A DNA stretch of 37,977 bases from Candidatus Tumulicola scandinaviensis (GTDB lineage Bacteria; Vulcanimicrobiota; Vulcanimicrobiia; Vulcanimicrobiales; Vulcanimicrobiaceae): NCBI GenBank assembly GCA_003140835.1, contig PLLA01000028.1, positions 1 through 37,977 of the forward strand. The letters are read 5' to 3'. A model generated the notes under the pieces. The model ran no database searches, had not been told where the DNA came from, and saw only the letters and a list, made by a program, of their open reading frames with translations. This document shows positions 34,195 to 37,977 of the stretch, piece by piece (position 1 is the stretch's first letter; the number at the start of each line of letters is the position of its first letter). A program made the position numbers and the translations under genes.

Positions 34195-35562
34195 ATGAAG
34201 GCTTCGCGTCTTGGTGCGGCCGCTTGTCTTGCCGTTCTGATGGCGGCGGCCTGTTCGTCCCGTCCGGGGAACTCGGCATTCGCTCCCAGCGTCACGCCCG
34301 TATCGGCATCGCCCATCGACGCCGTCAGCGCGGCTTCGGCTCCGGCCTACATCAAGCACGTCGTCATCATCATCCAAGAGAACCGCAGCTTCGACAACCT
34401 GTTCGCCACGTTTCCCGGCGCCGACGGCGCAACGACCGGGCAGACGCACGACGGGAGAACCGTCACGCTCAAGAAAGCCCGGCTCACCGACGTGCTGGAT
34501 ATCGCGCATCAATGGGCGACCTTCGTCAAAGAGTACGACGGCGGCAAGATGGACGGTTTCGACCAGATTCATTTCGGGAGTGGAAACGGACCGCCCGCCT
34601 ACCTGTTTCCCTATCAATACGTCGATCCCACGGACATTCAACCGTACTGGACCATGGCGCAACAATACGTGCTCGCCGATCACATGTTCGAGCGTCAGAG
34701 CAGCGGCAGCTTTATCGGACACCAAGACCTCATCGCCGGCGGTACCCAGATCGTCCCGGGTCAGAGTTTAGCCGACGATCCGAGCCAAGAGCCGTGGGGT
34801 TGCGATGCCGAACGCGATACCAAGACGTCGCTGCTGACCAGCGACCACCGGTTCCTGAAACTCAAGGGCCCGTTCCCGTGCCTTTCATACCGGACGATGC
34901 GCGACGTGCTCGACGCCAAAGGCGTATCGTGGAAATACTACGCGCCACCGTTTACGTATAAAAGCGGCGGCTGGCTGTGGACGCCGTTCGATGCCATTCG
35001 CGCCGTTCGGTACGGCCCCGAATGGCAGACGAACGTGGTCTTTCCTGAAACGAAAATCCTCGCCGACATCGCCGCCAATCGGCTTGCCGCCGTTTCCTGG
35101 GTCGTTCCGGATAAACGCAACTCCGACCATCCCGGCACCGGCTCGAACCACGGCCCGTCGTGGGTGGCGCAAATCGTGAATGCGATCGGGGCGACCAGCG
35201 CCTGGCAATCCACGGCGATCGTGGTCGTTTGGGATGACTGGGGCGGCTTCTACGATCACGTCGCGCCGCCGCAACTCGATTACCAGGGTCTCGGTTTCCG
35301 CGTTCCGATGCTCGTCATTTCGCCGTACGCGCGCCAAGGGTACGTTTCGCACACGCAATACGAATTCGGCAGCATTTTGAAGTTCGTCGAAGATAACTGG
35401 GGTCTCCAACGGGTGGGAACGAGCGACCGGCGCGCACAGTCGATCGTCAACGCGTTCGACTTCACGAAGCCGCCCCGGCCGTTCACACCGATCCCCGCAC
35501 GGTATTCACGGTCGTATTTCCTAACGCAGGCTCCGTCGTATCAACCCGTCGATTCGGAATAG
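34195..35562 (+). CDS. Phosphoesterase-family lipoprotein, copy 6
   Basis: A 455-residue lipoprotein (lipobox AAAC, C20). [17 protein letters not shown] supplies E62/N63; [15 protein letters not shown] holds the candidate nucleophile; [17 protein letters not shown] is the second metal motif. With copies 5 and 7 it shares GADGATTG and [27 protein letters not shown] 34195 starts the signal peptide; the in-frame ATG at 34144 does not add a signal. It lies back to back with copy 5 and just upstream of copy 7, so the three look like local duplicates. Confidence 0.92.
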   Translation: MKASRLGAAACLAVLMAAACSSRPGNSAFAPSVTPVSASPIDAVSAASAPAYIKHVVIIIQENRSFDNLFATFPGADGATTGQTHDGRTVTLKKARLTDVLDIAHQWATFVKEYDGGKMDGFDQIHFGSGNGPPAYLFPYQYVDPTDIQPYWTMAQQYVLADHMFERQSSGSFIGHQDLIAGGTQIVPGQSLADDPSQEPWGCDAERDTKTSLLTSDHRFLKLKGPFPCLSYRTMRDVLDAKGVSWKYYAPPFTYKSGGWLWTPFDAIRAVRYGPEWQTNVVFPETKILADIAANRLAAVSWVVPDKRNSDHPGTGSNHGPSWVAQIVNAIGATSAWQSTAIVVVWDDWGGFYDHVAPPQLDYQGLGFRVPMLVISPYARQGYVSHTQYEFGSILKFVEDNWGLQRVGTSDRRAQSIVNAFDFTKPPRPFTPIPARYSRSYFLTQAPSYQPVDSE

Positions 35563-35747
35563 GCGGATGGAAACACTCGCAGGCCAGGAAACGTTATCCC
35601 CCTGAGAGAGCGCGTCGCAAGGGATGACGAGGGGGCCCTTGGGACGCCCTCACTCAGTTTGCCGGGCCGGTTCGCGTCACGCGGCCGAGGCCGGAAAAAC
35701 CCCACCCGAACGAGAACGACTGAACTGCCGGAAGGGAGCTCGTTCGT

Positions 35748-37145
35748 ATGCGCGCGTGTCGCTTTGTTTTCTCTGGATTTCTCGCCACCGCACCGGTTCT
35801 CGCCGCGTGTTCAGGAATGGCCTCACCAGGGGCGTTCCCTCACAACGGCGCCGCGGTCGCGGGTCGCGCCGCCGGAGCGAGAACCGCCAGCCCGATCCAG
35901 CACGTCGTCATCATGGTTCAGGAAAACCGCAGCTTCGATAATCTGTTCGCAACGTTTCCCGGCGCCGACGGCGCAACGACCGGTTACTATCTCAAAAAGG
36001 TGAACGGCAAGTATAAGCGGACGGAAATCCAGCTTAAACAGCAAACTCTCGCAGGTCTCGACGTCAACCACGCACGCAATGACTACCTGACCGATTACGA
36101 CAACGGCGGCATGGACGGTTTCAATCTAGCTGGCATCGACGGAAAAGGCACCGCTGGCACATACCCGTACCAGTACGTCAACCCGGCGCAGATTCAACCG
36201 TATTGGACGCTGGCTCAGCAATACGCCCTGGCCGACGAAATGTTCCAGACGCAAGGCAGCGGCAGCTTTACCGCGCACCAAGATCTCATCGCGGGCGCGA
36301 CCGCGCTCACCTATAACGGCATCAGCGGCAGCCTGGTCGACTACCCGTCGAACTCGACCAACTGGGGCTGCAGCGCCAACCTCGTCACCACGACCAACAT
36401 CTTAACGCCGGCCGGGCAATACCTCAAGAATCAAGGGCCGTTCCCGTGTTTGACGTATGCCACCGGTACGATGCGCGATTTGCTCGACGCAAAAGGCGTT
36501 TCGTGGAAGTATTACACGCCGAAGTACAAGGCCGATACGTCCGGCGCGCTCTGGGACGCGTTCGCGGCCATCGACGCCGTGTACCACGGCCCGGAATGGA
36601 AGACGAACGTCTCCTGGCCCGAAACGAACATCTTCACCGACATTTCCAACTCGACGTTGCCGGCAGTGTCGTGGGTCATCCCGAGCCAGCAGAACTCCGA
36701 CCACCCGCACTCGCTCACCGGAAAATACACGGGACCATCGTGGGTGGCCTCGGTCGTCAACGCGATCGGTACGAGCAGTTACTGGAACTCGACCGCCATC
36801 GTGGTCGTGTGGGACGATTGGGGGGGGTTCTACGACCATCGGCAACCGCCGTTCTTCGATCAGGCCGGGGGCTTGGGATTCCGCGTTCCCATGCTGGTCG
36901 TATCGCCGTACGTTCCGGCCGGAACGATCGCGAATACCCAGTACGAGTTTGCGTCCGTCCTCAAGTTCGTCGAAGAGACGTTTGGGCTGGGGTCGCTGGG
37001 CACGACCGACGTCCGCGCCACCTCGATCGGCAACATCTTCAAGTTCGGCATGAAGGCACGCACGTTTCTGGTTATCAAGTCCGACCGCTCCCGCGCCTAC
37101 TTCATGCACCTGCCGCCCTCCACCGAACCGATCGATACGGAATGA
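35748..37145 (+). CDS. Phosphoesterase-family lipoprotein, copy 7
   Basis: A 465-residue lipoprotein (lipobox LAAC, C21). [17 protein letters not shown] (E59/N60), GSGSFTAHQDLIAG and [17 protein letters not shown] are intact. It has a longer insert than copy 6 after the signature (YYLKKVNGKYKRTEIQLKQQ). The codons of WDDWGG contain a G8 run (36820-36827), a possible slippage site inside the catalytic motif. AGGGAG lies upstream of ATG 35748. The 185-bp gap after copy 6 contains a GAGGGGGCCC/CGCCCTC hairpin-like stretch with no clear T tract. Confidence 0.92.
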   Translation: MRACRFVFSGFLATAPVLAACSGMASPGAFPHNGAAVAGRAAGARTASPIQHVVIMVQENRSFDNLFATFPGADGATTGYYLKKVNGKYKRTEIQLKQQTLAGLDVNHARNDYLTDYDNGGMDGFNLAGIDGKGTAGTYPYQYVNPAQIQPYWTLAQQYALADEMFQTQGSGSFTAHQDLIAGATALTYNGISGSLVDYPSNSTNWGCSANLVTTTNILTPAGQYLKNQGPFPCLTYATGTMRDLLDAKGVSWKYYTPKYKADTSGALWDAFAAIDAVYHGPEWKTNVSWPETNIFTDISNSTLPAVSWVIPSQQNSDHPHSLTGKYTGPSWVASVVNAIGTSSYWNSTAIVVVWDDWGGFYDHRQPPFFDQAGGLGFRVPMLVVSPYVPAGTIANTQYEFASVLKFVEETFGLGSLGTTDVRATSIGNIFKFGMKARTFLVIKSDRSRAYFMHLPPSTEPIDTE

Positions 37146-37187
37146 CGCCTTAACCGCCGCTCGTTTTGGTCGACGCCCCAAAAGGAA

Positions 37188-37211
37188 ACGGGCCCGCGTG
37201 AGCGGGCCCGT
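37188..37211. terminator. Bidirectional terminator, stronger for the minus strand
   Basis: A 10-bp stem ACGGGCCCGC (37188-37197) / GCGGGCCCGT (37202-37211) with a GTGA loop. Read on the minus strand it is followed by TTTCCTTTT, a good tail for the propeller gene ending at 37251. On the plus strand the tail CCATTTGATT is weaker, serving copy 7. Confidence 0.8.
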
Positions 37212-37250
37212 CCATTTGATTCCCGATTTACGAGAGACGAAGGGTTCGGT

Positions 37251-37977
37251 TTAGCCGCCCTTGTTGGGGCTGACGGCCGCGCCGATCGGCTGGGTGTAGG
37301 AAGCGGGGTAGTTCAGCACAGGCGAGCCGCCGGCCGGGTAGGCGAAGCGGTTGGCGCTAAGGAGAATCGCGTCCGGTCCTACGAGGCCGGGGCCTTTGAT
37401 CGTGCCCTGAACGATGTCGCAGATGTTCGACACTTGGGTGCACGTCGTGACCGTAGAGCCAGTGATCGCGCCGGTGTCGGAAACCTGGTAGAACGTCGGG
37501 GCGCTGAAGGTGTCTTGATCGCCGACGTTCATCGACTTCATCTTGCCCGACCACGCAACCGTGCCGGGGAAGAGGATGGATCCACCGCTGATCGTCACCG
37601 GGGTGAACGTGCCGCCGACGAACGAGTCATACTGGAACGCGCCGGACGAATCTTCGCCGTCGAGCCACAGGGTGCCCGTGTTGCCTTCGTAGCCGTTGAA
37701 GTACACGCGGCTCATGTTCGGAACCGAGTAGTTGTTTTGGAACGTGCCGCCGTTGTAGATCGAGAGGCTGCCAGGGCCGCCGCTCGTGCTGATGATGTTG
37801 TTGACGGCCAGGTTGCCGGTGCCCTTATCGTACGCGCAACCCACCGGGTACTGACCCGAATCCGACAGCGTGGCGATGTAGGTACCGCTGTGCGAATACT
37901 CGTCGACCGTCGAGAGGCCGGTGTTGGCAAAGTAGACGTTGCCGTTGTTGTCGGCGCAGCCGCCCTGGACTTCCGAG
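37251..37977 (-). CDS. Beta-propeller protein, C-terminal part (5' end beyond window)
   Basis: A minus-strand frame open to the window edge; about 241 codons are visible. The visible part reads SEVQGGCADNNGNVYFANTG, STVDEYSHSGTYIATLSDSG, GCAYDKGTGNLAVNNII, GSLSIYNGGTFQNNYS and so on, which are propeller blades, ending SYTQPIGAAVSPNKGG. The N-terminus, and any lipobox, lie outside. The tail matches the decayed gene at 7208-7592, so the two are related. A terminator lies just after its stop. Confidence 0.85.
   Translation of the reverse strand, partial: SEVQGGCADNNGNVYFANTGLSTVDEYSHSGTYIATLSDSGQYPVGCAYDKGTGNLAVNNIISTSGGPGSLSIYNGGTFQNNYSVPNMSRVYFNGYEGNTGTLWLDGEDSSGAFQYDSFVGGTFTPVTISGGSILFPGTVAWSGKMKSMNVGDQDTFSAPTFYQVSDTGAITGSTVTTCTQVSNICDIVQGTIKGPGLVGPDAILLSANRFAYPAGGSPVLNYPASYTQPIGAAVSPNKGG

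Noticed and set aside
35563-35747. Possible riboswitch or structured RNA between copies 6 and 7
   Set aside because: It has a G/C-rich hairpin-like stretch but no recognisable conserved aptamer core or T tract.
1-37977. tRNA, rRNA, CRISPR array, insertion sequence or integrase
   Set aside because: I found no cloverleaf, no regularly spaced short repeats and no transposase or recombinase motifs on either strand.

Overview
The window looks like a stretch of a high-GC, diderm (outer-membrane) bacterial chromosome. It is dense in lipoprotein signal peptides, and it has an outer-membrane-barrel-like protein, a BamB-like PQQ propeller and a BamE-like secreted protein. Many genes start with GTG or TTG. 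I saw no tRNA, rRNA, CRISPR array, integrase or transposase. The mix of many PF04185-type phosphoesterase lipoproteins with many NHL/SMP-30-like beta-propeller lipoproteins recalls Candidatus Eremiobacterota (WPS-2) and related soil lineages. That placement is inference from gene style, not from a marker gene.

Layout. 0-4.7 kb: a propeller lipoprotein (5' end probably outside the window), then a SNF2 helicase and SWIM zinc-finger pair 1 bp apart. 4.7-7.2 kb: a possible DUF4331-like remnant, phosphoesterase copy 1, a small membrane protein and a small conserved protein. 7.2-9.1 kb: decayed genes, namely a truncated propeller lipoprotein with ATC where a start codon is expected, and a berberine-bridge-type FAD oxidase in three-times-shifted frames. 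9.1-11.4 kb: a propeller lipoprotein and two small exported proteins. 11.3-14.5 kb (minus): phosphoesterase copy 2, a barrel-like protein and an ornithine cyclodeaminase-family enzyme; copy 2 has a C9 tract between its Shine-Dalgarno and start codon. 14.6-16.4 kb: a frameshifted exported DJ-1/PfpI-YHS protein coupled to an AraC regulator. 16.5-18.9 kb: small exported proteins and a GNAT acetyltransferase. 18.9-25.5 kb: an SDR/DUF2867-type protein, a small unknown, a two-repeat exported protein, a PQQ propeller, a second GNAT, a glycine-zipper stress protein and a propeller lipoprotein. 25.5-27.2 kb (minus): a PDZ / multi-TM / GAF-like sensor with no kinase domain. 27.3-37.2 kb: five more phosphoesterase lipoproteins (copies 3-7) interleaved with propeller lipoproteins, one carrying a single in-frame TAA. 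37.2 kb to the end: the C-terminal part of another propeller protein.

How it fits together. The dominant theme is the cell envelope. Seven paralogous phosphoesterases, all with lipoprotein-type signals and nearly all predicted catalytic residues kept, sit among at least six propeller lipoproteins and two propeller-type remnants. A plausible but untested reading is a surface or periplasmic phosphate/phospholipid scavenging repertoire that is still duplicating, diverging and losing members. The decayed genes, the homopolymer tract at a translation start and the tandem or divergent paralogue pairs suggest a fast-evolving lipoprotein locus rather than a classical mobile element.
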